Positions 1 to 5,829 of a stretch of DNA of 6,923 nt are shown here, piece by piece. This stretch comes from JBGTKH01 sp041744735 (GTDB taxonomy: Bacteria; Planctomycetota; Planctomycetia; Pirellulales; Pirellulaceae). Position 1 is the first letter of the stretch, and each line of letters opens with the position of its first letter. The position numbers and the translations under genes were made by a program. Location: positions 1-6,923 of the forward strand of contig JBGTKH010000100.1 in the NCBI GenBank assembly GCA_041744735.1, written 5' to 3'. The notes under the pieces are model-generated. The model was not told the origin of the DNA and did not search any database. It worked only from the letters and a program-made list of their open reading frames with translations.

Positions 1-78
1 CGTTCAAAATTCAAAATTGCTGGGGAGTTCGCTATTCCATTGGCAAACTCGATTCCCAGCAATTTTGAATTTTGAACG
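1..78. repeat. Perfect 24-bp inverted repeat with 30-bp centre
   Basis: The first 24 bases are an exact reverse complement of bases 55-78. The arms are A/T-rich at their outer ends (each holds the direct doublet TTCAAAA-TTCAAAA) and end inward in CTGGG/CCCAG. The centre can extend the stem through GAGTT/AACTC after a small asymmetric bulge. There is no coding sequence inside. It could be a palindromic miniature element, a transcription terminator for a gene to the left of the window, or both. There is no T-run immediately after the stem, which argues against a simple intrinsic terminator. The element begins at base 1, so it may continue outside the window. Confidence 0.85.
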
Positions 79-135
79 ACTGACCCGTGCTCGCTGGCGC
101 TGCGTCATTGACCAGCCGCTCACCAACCAAACGTC

Positions 136-164
136 TTGACTTACGGGACGAGATACCGCGTAAT
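136..164 (+). promoter_or_regulatory. Candidate sigma-70-type promoter for the SirB1-like gene
   Basis: TTGACT at 136-141 (5 of 6 matches to the -35 consensus) is followed by a 17-base spacer and CGTAAT at 159-164 (4 of 6 matches to the -10 consensus). A start of transcription near 171 would leave a leader of about 18 bases before the ATG at 189. That leader contains an AAAGG ribosome-binding-like run at 176-180. The position supports the 189 start over the upstream in-frame ATG at 87, which lies before this promoter. The call rests on motif matching only. Confidence 0.4.
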
Positions 165-188
165 GAAAGGCACCGAAAGGGCGGTGGG

Positions 189-1181
189 ATGAGCGTCGAA
201 CGATTTTTTAAGTGCGTCTCGTGGATCGGCATCTTGGCGTTGGCAGCTTCGCTGTCGGTCTCAATTTCTGCGAACTCGGCGATTGGTCAGGACGACAATC
301 TCACAGCCCGCGTCGCTCAACTCATTCGCGACTTGGACGCGGATCGCTTTGCGATTCGTCAAGCGGCGCACGAGCGGCTGATTGAGATCGGCGACCGGGC
401 GCTGCCGCAAGTGATGGCGGCGACCAAGAGCGAAGCCCCCGAAACTCGTTTTCGCGCGAAGCAAATCGCCCGCAGAATTCGATATCGGTCGCTGCGGCAA
501 GGCTTCGCCGAACTATCTCAGAAGCCCGACGAGCAAATCGATCTCGAAACGGGCATGTGGCTCATCGCTCGCATCATCCACCCGGAGATTCGCCGAGACG
601 AACTTGGCAGGCAGTTGGATGAGCTCGCAGCGCTCGTAAGAAAGCGGCTGGGGGAGGGCGTCGAGCCGGCGACAACGGATCCGCGGCGAGTCGTCGAGGC
701 CATCGCGCAAGTGTTGTTTGTCGAGCAACAGTTCAGCGGCAACGCAGCCAACTACGACGATCCCGACAACAGTGCGCTCGACCGCGTGCTGGCGACTCGC
801 AAGGGCCTGCCGATCCTGCTGTCGCACGTCGTCATCGCGGTGGCCGGCCGCTTGAAAGTGCCCATCGTTGGCTTGGCGACGCCGGGGCGCTACATGGTCA
901 AGTACGACGGCACGCTCTCCCCCGACGGCTTTGCCAGGGACGACATCATCATCGATCCGTACGGCGGCAAGGTCCTGTCCGTCGACGAGCTGCCGTCGAT
1001 CATCTCCGGCTTCGACCCGAGCCGGCATCTTCAGCCCGACAGCAAACGTGCGGCCCTGATTCGCATGCTGCGCAACCTGGCCTCGGATCTTGCCGGTGTG
1101 CAGGAATTCGAGAAAGCGGAACAAGCGGAAACGTTCGTGTCGTTGCTGGAATCGACGCCGCCAAAGGACGATGCTCCATGA
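189..1181 (+). CDS. Secreted HEAT-repeat / SirB1-like transglutaminase-fold protein
   Basis: A 330-residue protein. Residues 1-34 form an export signal: a basic start, a hydrophobic run around 11-28, then small residues ending in ANSAIGQ. Residues 38-98 are HEAT-like helical repeats (RDLDADRFAIRQAAHERL, then EAPETRFRAKQIARRI). Residues 110-330 resemble the SirB1 N-terminal, transglutaminase-like core (Transglut_core2): the RKGLPILLSHVVIAVAGRLKVP stretch is at 204-225, PGRYMVKYD at 232-240, and IDPYGGKVLS at 255-264. In this family the PG-x-(F/Y) site usually reads PGHF; here the His is Arg234, so a His-dependent peptidase or transglutaminase chemistry is doubtful. The protein is probably periplasmic, and its substrate is unknown. 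The start at 189 puts the signal peptide at the N terminus; an in-frame ATG at 87 would add 34 charged, non-signal residues. The gene is monocistronic and convergent with the acetyltransferase gene, with a 58-bp gap. Confidence 0.85.
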   Translation: MSVERFFKCVSWIGILALAASLSVSISANSAIGQDDNLTARVAQLIRDLDADRFAIRQAAHERLIEIGDRALPQVMAATKSEAPETRFRAKQIARRIRYRSLRQGFAELSQKPDEQIDLETGMWLIARIIHPEIRRDELGRQLDELAALVRKRLGEGVEPATTDPRRVVEAIAQVLFVEQQFSGNAANYDDPDNSALDRVLATRKGLPILLSHVVIAVAGRLKVPIVGLATPGRYMVKYDGTLSPDGFARDDIIIDPYGGKVLSVDELPSIISGFDPSRHLQPDSKRAALIRMLRNLASDLAGVQEFEKAEQAETFVSLLESTPPKDDAP

Positions 1182-1239
1182 GTTTCTGGGCAGTGGCGTC
1201 TTATGTGGAAAGCGTTGATGCCGTGCGCAAATGGCCGGA

Positions 1240-1713
1240 CTAAGAGACAGGCCGCGTGAACTCTTGCTCGTAGAACCGATACGCCGTTTCGTGCATTCCG
1301 AGCGAATGATAAGTTTGCCGCGCGGCTGCGTTGTCCTGTTCGACGTACAGCCGCAGACCGCAGACTTCGACGCGCTGCCGCGCCTGTTCCGTTACGTGCT
1401 CGAGTAGCTTCCGAAACACGCCTCGGCGACGAAACTGCGGTTTGACGTACACGCTCTGAATCCACCAAAAGCAGCCGTTGCGCCAATCGCTCCACTCGTA
1501 CGTGACCATCAAACAGCCTGCGATGTCTCCGTCGATTTCGGCGATCAGATAAAAACCCATCTCCGATCGATCAAACAATCCGCGGACACCGGCCGAAACG
1601 ACCGACTGCGGCAGTCGCTTGCCCTCCGTCTCGTCGGCCATTGCGATGTTGAATGCGACGAGCGCGTCTTCATCTTCCCGCGTGGCCAAGCGAATTTTGA
1701 TTGTGTTGGACAT
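1240..1713 (-). CDS. GNAT family N-acetyltransferase
   Basis: A 157-residue cytoplasmic protein of the GNAT fold, transferring an acetyl group from acetyl-CoA to an amine; the substrate cannot be told from sequence. It begins with the usual beta-1 stretch (IKIRLATREDEDALVAFN, residues 6-23). It has the core ETEGKRL (29-34) and TYEWSDWRNGCFWWIQSVYV (71-90), then the acetyl-CoA pyrophosphate loop PQFRRRGVFRKLL (92-104). The C-terminal motif LYVEQDNAAARQTYHSLGM (122-140) is typical of GNATs. The start at 1713 is chosen because GGAG lies 7 bases upstream and the GNAT fold begins at once. A longer in-frame start at 1794 would read through a REP hairpin and add 27 residues unlike the family. The nearest gene upstream on the same strand is the sulfatase, about 310 bp away across four palindromic repeats, so co-transcription is uncertain. 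Confidence 0.93.
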   Translation of the reverse strand: MSNTIKIRLATREDEDALVAFNIAMADETEGKRLPQSVVSAGVRGLFDRSEMGFYLIAEIDGDIAGCLMVTYEWSDWRNGCFWWIQSVYVKPQFRRRGVFRKLLEHVTEQARQRVEVCGLRLYVEQDNAAARQTYHSLGMHETAYRFYEQEFTRPVS

Positions 1714-1724
1714 CACGCACTCCG

Positions 1725-1759
1725 GAAGCCCCCAACGAAAGTTGGGGGAGTCGTCACTC
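1725..1759 (+). repeat. REP-like hairpin, copy A
   Basis: An 8-bp perfect stem, CCCCCAAC / GTTGGGGG (1729-1736 and 1741-1748), closes a GAAA loop. It is preceded by GAAG and followed by AGTCGTCACTC. It is the best-paired of the four copies. On the minus strand it falls in the 5' leader of the acetyltransferase, a few bases upstream of its GGAG ribosome binding site (1720-1723). Confidence 0.85.
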
Positions 1760-1795
1760 AAAAAACCAACAACAAACACCGACCGATGCAGCATA

Positions 1796-1835
1796 GAAGC
1801 CCCCGACGAAAGTCGGCGGGAGACGTCACTCCCGC
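1796..1835 (+). repeat. REP-like hairpin, copy B
   Basis: It has the same layout as copy A: GAAGCCCCCGAC, loop GAAA (1808-1811), then GTCGGCGGGAG. The main stem has a C-C mismatch. A second, overlapping stem can form instead: GCGGGAG (1816-1822) with CTCCCGC (1829-1835) around ACGTCA, so two hairpins compete for the same bases. Confidence 0.85.
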
Positions 1836-1854
1836 GAATCGTCGTAAGTTGATC

Positions 1855-1891
1855 GAGCGACTGCTCCCGCTCACTTTCGTAAGGGGCTTCC
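1855..1891 (-). repeat. REP-like hairpin, copy C (reverse orientation)
   Basis: Read on the minus strand it matches the family: GGAAGCCCC, then ACGAAAGT, then GCGGGAGCAGTCGCTCG. The stem is partly decayed (TTACGAAAGTGA), which makes it the most diverged copy. It faces copy B across about 20 bp, an arrangement like paired REP elements. Confidence 0.75.
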
Positions 1892-1937
1892 GATATTTAC
1901 ATTTTGACACCGTTTAAATGGCCGCAGGCTAGGTTTT

Positions 1938-1975
1938 CGAGTGATCACTCCCGCCGACTTTCGTCGGGGGCTTTT
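1938..1975 (-). repeat. REP-like hairpin, copy D (reverse orientation)
   Basis: On the minus strand it reads AAAAGCCCCCGAC, GAAA, GTCGGCGGGAG and then TGATCACTCG. It is nearly identical to copy B over the central 24 bases. It lies about 46 bp downstream of the sulfatase stop codon, where a hairpin could protect or end the sulfatase transcript. No T-run follows, so intrinsic termination is not obvious. Confidence 0.8.
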
Positions 1976-2021
1976 GCGCGTCCTAATTAACCTAATTGCC
2001 GCGTTGCGAAGTCTCCCGCTT

Positions 2022-3608
2022 CTACTTTCCCGCACGCACACCGACCTGTTTCGACCAAACGTCATATTTAGCGACAAGTTGGCTAACCTTGTCGGGCAAC
2101 TGCTTGGCGAGATCGTTCAGTTCGGTGCGGTCCTCTTTCACGTGGTACAACTCCCACGAGCCGTTGCCGGCGGCGACCAGTTTCCAATCGCCTTGGCGGA
2201 CGGCGCGATTGCCAAAGTGCTCCCAACACAACGCATCGTGACCGGCCCGCTGCTGGCCTTGCAGGATCGGCAGCAGGCTCTTGCCTTCCAGCGGCTGGAC
2301 GGTTTTCTCCCCGACCTCCTCTGGATAGTTCGCGCCAGCGACATCCACGCACGTGGCCATCAGGTCGATCACGTGACCCACTTGATCCGTCATCGTGCCG
2401 CTCTTGATCGCGGCGGGCCAGTTGGCGACCAGCGGCGTGGCGATGCCCCCTTCGTGTACCCAATGTTTGTAACGGCGGAACGGCGTGTTGCTGGCGTTGG
2501 CCCAGTTCTTTCCGTAAGCCAGAAAACTCTCCTTGGGGCCCGGCGGCGTGCCGGGGACTTCGCTGCGCTCCGGGTTCTCATGACAGCCACCGTTGTCGGC
2601 CAGGAACATGACCAGCGTGTTCTGCTCGGCGCCCACATCCTTCACCTTTGCCATGATTCGGCCGATCCCTTGGTCCACGCGGTCGATCATCGCGGCGTAC
2701 ACGGCCATCTTCAAATCGAAGTCGCGTTTTTCCTTGTCGCTCAGTTTGTCCCACGGCTGAGCGTCCAGCGGCGACAGCGGCCAACGTTTGTCGACGATCC
2801 CCATCTCGATCATCCGCGCGTGACGCTGCTCGCGCAGCTTCTCCCAACCGGCCACGTACTTTCCCTGATACTTGGCGATGTCCTCGGGCCAAGCGTGGAT
2901 CGGCCAATGCGGCGCGGTGTAGGCCACGTACAAGAAGAACGGCTCGGCCTTGCCGCCGTACTGGTCCACCATCTTCACCGCGTGGTCCGAAATCGCGTCG
3001 GTCATGTAGAAGCTGCCGTCGTCGGGCGGCGTGTACGGTTGATCGTCCAACGCCATCTTCCGGCCGCCGTCCAGTTTCCAATAATTGCTGGCCCCGCTGA
3101 TCAGGCCGAAGTAATGTTCAAAGCCGCGATCGGTCGGCCAGCTCGGGCGGCTCTCGCCCACGTGCCACTTGCCCGACATCGCCGTGTGGTAGCCGGCCGA
3201 GCGCAGCACTTCGGCAATCGTCACGCAGCGGTCGTTCAAATAACCTTGATACGCCGAGACCGAATCGGTGCCCCCCTTGCCCGAAACCATCCCGCCCATG
3301 CCGGCTTGATGCGGGTACAGCCCCGTCAGCAGCGCCGCTCGCGTCGGACAGCAGCGGGCCGCGTTATAGAACTGAGTGAACCGCAACCCGCCCGCCGCCA
3401 GCCGGTCGAGATTCGGCGTCTGGATTTCGCTGCCGTAGCAACCGATGTCGCTGAAGCCCATGTCGTCGCACATGATCAGCACGATGTTCGGCCGAGGTGC
3501 GTCCGCGGCGTTAGTTTCGTTCGCTCGCATTGCGATGAAGAGCGCGAGAAGAATCGCGGCGGCTGGAATCGGCCACTGTTTCGTTCCCATCAATTGCGTA
3601 ATTCTCAT
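2022..3608 (-). CDS. Exported type I (formylglycine) sulfatase, arylsulfatase A-like
   Basis: A 528-residue sulfatase that hydrolyses sulfate esters, probably on an exported or surface polysaccharide or aryl substrate. Residues 1-35 form a signal peptide (hydrophobic run PAAAILLALFIAM, ending in NAADA). Visible in order: RPNIVLIMCDDMG with calcium ligands Asp48 and Asp49; the sulfatase signature CCPTRAALLTG with Cys86 as the residue oxidised to formylglycine and Arg90 beside it; GKWHVG with Lys147 and His149; APHWP with His234; ADNGG with Asp338 and Asn339; and RRYKHWVHEGG with Lys381. All expected catalytic residues are present. The length is ordinary for the family. The ATG at 3608 is chosen because GGGAG lies 9 bases upstream and the signal peptide follows; an in-frame GTG at 3635 is weaker. 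It depends on a formylglycine-generating enzyme that is not in the window. The SulfAtlas subfamily (S1_4 seems likely) is a guess from general resemblance. Confidence 0.96.
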   Translation of the reverse strand: MRITQLMGTKQWPIPAAAILLALFIAMRANETNAADAPRPNIVLIMCDDMGFSDIGCYGSEIQTPNLDRLAAGGLRFTQFYNAARCCPTRAALLTGLYPHQAGMGGMVSGKGGTDSVSAYQGYLNDRCVTIAEVLRSAGYHTAMSGKWHVGESRPSWPTDRGFEHYFGLISGASNYWKLDGGRKMALDDQPYTPPDDGSFYMTDAISDHAVKMVDQYGGKAEPFFLYVAYTAPHWPIHAWPEDIAKYQGKYVAGWEKLREQRHARMIEMGIVDKRWPLSPLDAQPWDKLSDKEKRDFDLKMAVYAAMIDRVDQGIGRIMAKVKDVGAEQNTLVMFLADNGGCHENPERSEVPGTPPGPKESFLAYGKNWANASNTPFRRYKHWVHEGGIATPLVANWPAAIKSGTMTDQVGHVIDLMATCVDVAGANYPEEVGEKTVQPLEGKSLLPILQGQQRAGHDALCWEHFGNRAVRQGDWKLVAAGNGSWELYHVKEDRTELNDLAKQLPDKVSQLVAKYDVWSKQVGVRAGK

Positions 3609-3710
3609 CAGCGCGTTCTCCCATAAACATCGCACTTCACAATCCGCATTCTCGCACCGCTCGAATGTAGAGTTATGTTAGAAGCCAGCGGCGTGGCTGG
3701 CAACCTTGCC

Positions 3711-3947
3711 GGCAAAGCCTACAGTTGGTGGCTGGCCGGCGGCGGCATCAAACCGGGCACCGTCTACGGAGCCACCGACGACTTCGGCTGGAACATCACC
3801 GACAACCCCGTCCACGTGCACGACATGCAAGCCACCCTGCTGCACCTCTGCGGCATCGACCACACCCGCCTAACCTTCCGCTACCAAGGCCGCCAATACC
3901 GCCTGACCGACGTCCACGGGAATGTGGTCAAAGGCATCCTCGCCTGA
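3711..3947 (+). pseudogene. DUF1501 3' remnant A
   Basis: A decoded stretch of about 78 residues matches the C-terminal end of planctomycete DUF1501 proteins (exported, sulfatase/alkaline-phosphatase-like fold): AYSWWLAGGGIKPGTVYG, ATDDFGWNITDNPVHVHDMQ, ATLLHLCGIDHTRLTFRYQG, LTDVHGNVVKGILA, then TGA. Full members are over 400 residues long, so more than four fifths of the gene is missing. An open frame begins with ATG at 3675, but its first dozen codons (MLEASGVAGNLA) do not look like the family and no good ribosome binding site precedes it. It lies back to back with the sulfatase 5' end; intact DUF1501 genes often neighbour sulfatases in planctomycetes. The reading frame is undamaged over the remnant, so the truncation is not very old or the fragment is still under some constraint. 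Confidence 0.85.
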
Positions 3948-3950
3948 TGC

Positions 3951-3961
3951 CAAGTGACTTC
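3951..3961 (+). repeat. 11-bp direct repeat, left copy (CAAGTGACTTC)
   Basis: It lies just after the stop codon of DUF1501 remnant A. An identical 11-mer is at 6236-6246, on the other side of the toxin-antitoxin module. A shorter match (CAAGTG) follows remnant B at 6093-6098, so the sequence may belong to the natural 3' flank of these DUF1501 genes rather than mark an insertion. Confidence 0.6.
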
Positions 3962-3991
3962 TAGCGATCGGGTAGCTGGGCTTCTCTTCGG

Positions 3992-5035
3992 TTAGTCTCC
4001 AGACAGTGCCTGCCTACTGGGAAAAACCACGGCGAACTCGGAAATGTCGTCTAAGCTTCGAAGGTCTGCCGATTGTCCGGTGACTGCCTGAAAACGGACG
4101 CTAAACTCAAAAGCGGCGACGGCTAGCCAATAAGGAAGGCGGTTGTTCCCAATGAGCCATAGTGGCAGTTCATATTCAATCGTCGTTTCGAGCAAGCCGA
4201 TCATGCATTGTTCGAATTCATGCTCGACCGTCGATTCACCCGCTTCTTTCATCTCACTCGGAACAACGAGTTTGTTAGCCAATTCTCGAGAGCCAACATC
4301 GGTTCGCCCAATCTCTTGAGTCTTATCGAGCAATCGAGCGAAATCGGCACGAACCGATTCAATGTTCGCCAGTGCAGGTAGCGTGACTACCGCCATTCGC
4401 GCGTACTCGTCGTAAAGCTTGGCCGATCGAATAACAGGCTGCAACACTTCAGCAACTGTCGCGGCGGCGGAACGCATTGATTCGATGGCCTCCTGGCTAG
4501 GTCGCATTGCGACAGACGCTCGGGTGAACGCCTCGTGTAGCTTGGCCGTTTGCGCAACGGGCTGCAAAACTTCGGCGATTCTCGCGATGGCGGGGCGCAT
4601 TGATTCGATGGCCTCCAGGCTAGGTCGCATTGCAACAGCCGCTCGGGCGAACGCCTCCTGTAGCTTGCCCGTTTGCGCAACGGGCTGCAAAGTTTCGGCG
4701 ATTCTCGCGATGGCGGGGCGCGTTGATTCGATGGCCTCCAGGCTAGGTCGCATTGCGACAGCCGCTCGGGCGAACTCCTCCTGTACCTTGACCGTTTGCG
4801 CAACGGGCTGCAAAGCTTCGGCGATTCTCGCGATGGCGGGGCGCATTGATTCGATGGCCTCCTGGCTAGGTCGTATTGCGACAGCCGTTCGGGCGAACTC
4901 CTCGCGTAGCATGGGCGCTTGCACAACAGGCTGCAAAACTCCAGCAATTCTCGTGACGTCGAAACAGACTGCTTCGATGGTCGCGATTTCCGACTTCGCC
5001 GCAATTGCAGTCGCCATTTTTTCGATGGTAGCCAT
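3992..5035 (-). CDS. Third gene of the higBA operon: 41-residue tandem-repeat protein of unknown function
   Basis: A 347-residue protein I do not recognise. Residues 6-242 are six tandem units of 41 residues: a degenerate one at 6-46, good ones at 47-87, 88-128, 129-169 and 170-210, and a decaying one at 211-242. The consensus is close to FARAAVAMRPSLEAIES then MRPAIARIAEVLQPVAQT then AKLQEA. It is alanine-rich and amphipathic, with prolines about every ten or eleven residues, suggesting short helices or a solenoid. Residues 255-347 form a different C-terminal domain, hydrophobic and aromatic around 278-320 (GLLETTIEYELPLWLIGNN). No signal peptide or clear membrane helix is seen. The start at 5035 has GAGGAA 9 bases upstream, formed by the last two codons of higA; the gap to the higA stop is 6 bp. 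It is co-transcribed with higB-higA. A role as a chaperone, anti-toxin partner or effector is possible but unsupported by any motif. Confidence 0.85.
   Translation of the reverse strand: MATIEKMATAIAAKSEIATIEAVCFDVTRIAGVLQPVVQAPMLREEFARTAVAIRPSQEAIESMRPAIARIAEALQPVAQTVKVQEEFARAAVAMRPSLEAIESTRPAIARIAETLQPVAQTGKLQEAFARAAVAMRPSLEAIESMRPAIARIAEVLQPVAQTAKLHEAFTRASVAMRPSQEAIESMRSAAATVAEVLQPVIRSAKLYDEYARMAVVTLPALANIESVRADFARLLDKTQEIGRTDVGSRELANKLVVPSEMKEAGESTVEHEFEQCMIGLLETTIEYELPLWLIGNNRLPYWLAVAAFEFSVRFQAVTGQSADLRSLDDISEFAVVFPSRQALSGD
4310..5020 (-). repeat. 123-bp in-frame tandem repeat array
   Basis: The array encodes the repeat region of the third operon gene. The 10-mer CTCGCGATGG recurs on the plus strand at 4581, 4704 and 4827, exactly 123 bp apart. 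The inner units (4529-4774) are nearly identical, differing by 4 of 41 residues, while the outer ones (4310-4405 and 4898-5020) are strongly diverged. This is the pattern expected from unequal recombination in the middle of an array. As 123 is a multiple of 3, gain or loss of a unit keeps the frame; it also explains why other frames and the opposite strand stay open here. Confidence 0.95.
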
Positions 5036-5041
5036 TAGCGA

Positions 5042-5479
5042 TTATTCCTCTGGGTCCGTTTCGGGGTGTTCCGAGTCAGCCGACTTCACGAACAAGTCTG
5101 ACGATACGTTGAAGTACCGAGAGAACTTTTGGATGTTCCCGACACTAATGCGGCGGCGACCAGCAAGTATCTCCGAAATGACGGAGCGCGGAACGTTGGT
5201 TTCCGTGGCAAGGTTTGACTGGTTGATGCCGCGTGCCTCGATAAGGTGCTGTAGCATCTCGGCTGCCGATACGTTCGGCGTCGGAAACTCTCGAGATTCG
5301 TACTGTTCGACAAGCATCGACAGCATCTCGAGCATTTCGCTCTGGCTGCGCGTCAAACGAGGCATGCTCATCAGTCGGTCGATGAGGTTGTATGTTCGCT
5401 GTAGCGCCGACTGCGAGTTGATCGGTCGCGGTTCGAATTCAAGCAGCAAATCCGCGTAGCTAGGGCTTTTTTCGGTCAT
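5042..5479 (-). CDS. higA: HigA-type antitoxin, HTH DNA-binding
   Basis: A 145-residue antitoxin of the HigA family (COG5499 type). It would bind and neutralise the HigB toxin and repress its own operon. Residues 8-65 form the family's N-terminal helical region (YADLLLEFEPRPINSQSALQ, then LTRSQSEMLEMLSMLVEQYE). Residues 72-130 form an XRE-like helix-turn-helix: AAEMLQHLIEARGINQSNLA, recognition region NVPRSVISEILAGRRRISVG, and IQKFSRYFNVSSDLF. The last 15 residues are an acidic tail. The start at 5479 is chosen because AAGGA (5489-5493) lies 9 bases upstream and it follows the higB stop by 2 bases; an in-frame start at 5563 would overlap higB and add 28 non-family residues. The toxin-first order is typical of higBA. 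The tail is short compared with the chaperone-addiction extension known in toxin-antitoxin-chaperone HigA proteins. Confidence 0.94.
   Translation of the reverse strand: MTEKSPSYADLLLEFEPRPINSQSALQRTYNLIDRLMSMPRLTRSQSEMLEMLSMLVEQYESREFPTPNVSAAEMLQHLIEARGINQSNLATETNVPRSVISEILAGRRRISVGNIQKFSRYFNVSSDLFVKSADSEHPETDPEE
5045..5050 (-). promoter_or_regulatory. Ribosome binding site for the repeat-protein gene inside higA
   Basis: GAGGAA forms the last two codons (Glu-Glu) of higA, followed by the TAA stop and 9 bases in all before the ATG at 5035. Ribosomes ending higA would sit on this site, so translation of the third gene is probably coupled to that of higA. Confidence 0.75.
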
Positions 5480-5481
5480 AA

Positions 5482-5787
5482 TCAGCAGTCCTTCTTCCAA
5501 TGATCTTTGTCGTATTCGGCATGCGTCAAAAAGTGCTTGACAAACAGTGTCCCATTCGTCCACTGATTAACATATGACACTCTGACAATCAGCCGGTACT
5601 TGTTCCCGCAAACGTTGAACACCAGACAGCGACCAACCTGATCCACGGTGGGATAGTCGGCCTTAACGTCTTCGACTTTTTCCCACCGAGCCCTTTGAGC
5701 ACGTGCCCACCACGCGTCGAGCCAGTTCTTCGCATCCGCATGTTTACTCTGGGCATCGGCGATCGCGCGGCGAGCTAAGATGTGCAT
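5482..5787 (-). CDS. higB: HigB-type mRNA interferase toxin
   Basis: A 101-residue RelE-superfamily toxin of the HigB_toxin family (COG4680 type), expected to cleave mRNA, usually at the ribosome, and arrest growth when HigA is lost. Family landmarks in order: MHILARRAIADAQSKHADAK with the amphipathic WLDAWWARAQRARW (22-35), VEDVKADYPTVDQVG (38-52), the core strand region LVFNVCGNKYRLIVRVSY (55-72), and the C-terminal FLTHAEYDK (86-94), whose His89 and Tyr92 are characteristic. The length is normal and no key residue appears missing. The start at 5787 has AGGAAG about 6 bases upstream. It is the first gene of the operon, with promoter and operator directly upstream. Confidence 0.95.
   Translation of the reverse strand: MHILARRAIADAQSKHADAKNWLDAWWARAQRARWEKVEDVKADYPTVDQVGRCLVFNVCGNKYRLIVRVSYVNQWTNGTLFVKHFLTHAEYDKDHWKKDC
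5489..5493 (-). promoter_or_regulatory. Ribosome binding site for higA inside higB
   Basis: AAGGA overlaps the Lys-Asp codons near the end of higB, 9 bases before the higA ATG. The same 9-base spacing is used at the next gene junction. It decides the 5479 start for higA and implies translational coupling of toxin and antitoxin. Confidence 0.75.
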
Positions 5788-5829
5788 CCTTTCTTCCTTT
5801 CTCGGTTAACGAACGTCCGTTACTCCACA

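Larger units (their letters stand above)
1714..2021. other. Gene-free gap filled with REP-like palindromes
   Basis: The 308 bp between the sulfatase stop and the acetyltransferase start contain four copies of one hairpin repeat (listed separately), in the order forward, forward, reverse, reverse. The rest is short AT-rich spacer, including a small direct repeat CCTAATT at 1982-1988 and 1991-1997. I see no convincing promoter for the acetyltransferase and no further reading frame with a ribosome binding site. Confidence 0.7.

Noticed and set aside
87..188. N-terminal extension of the SirB1-like protein from the ATG at 87
   Set aside because: It adds 34 charged residues ahead of a good signal peptide and begins upstream of the candidate promoter.
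1904..1931. TTGACA with a possible -10 box on the plus strand in the REP cluster
   Set aside because: The sequence 17 bases later (GGCTAG) is a poor -10 box and no plus-strand gene follows.
1941..3626. A 561-codon open frame on the plus strand, longer than the sulfatase gene it opposes
   Set aside because: It is antisense to a sulfatase with all catalytic motifs intact, has no ribosome binding site, runs through REP copy D and shows no recognisable domain.
3609..3635. GTG start adding nine residues to the sulfatase
   Set aside because: The ATG at 3608 has GGGAG at 9 bases, and that site would lie inside the coding region if GTG were used.
3675..3947. A complete small gene of 90 codons
   Set aside because: Its body is only the C-terminal end of DUF1501, the start is not family-like and there is no convincing ribosome binding site, so it is called a remnant.
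4310..5020. CRISPR-like array
   Set aside because: The 123-bp units are contiguous, without unique spacers, and lie inside a coding frame.
3992..5035. SecB-like chaperone of a toxin-antitoxin-chaperone system
   Set aside because: The position fits, but the sequence is an Ala-rich tandem repeat with an unrelated C-terminal domain; nothing SecB-like is visible.
4419..5459. A 346-codon open frame on the plus strand with its own repeat pattern
   Set aside because: The repeat unit is a multiple of three, so any stop-free frame repeats too. It runs antisense across higA and has no good ribosome binding site, whereas the minus-strand frame has an operon position and GAGGAA.
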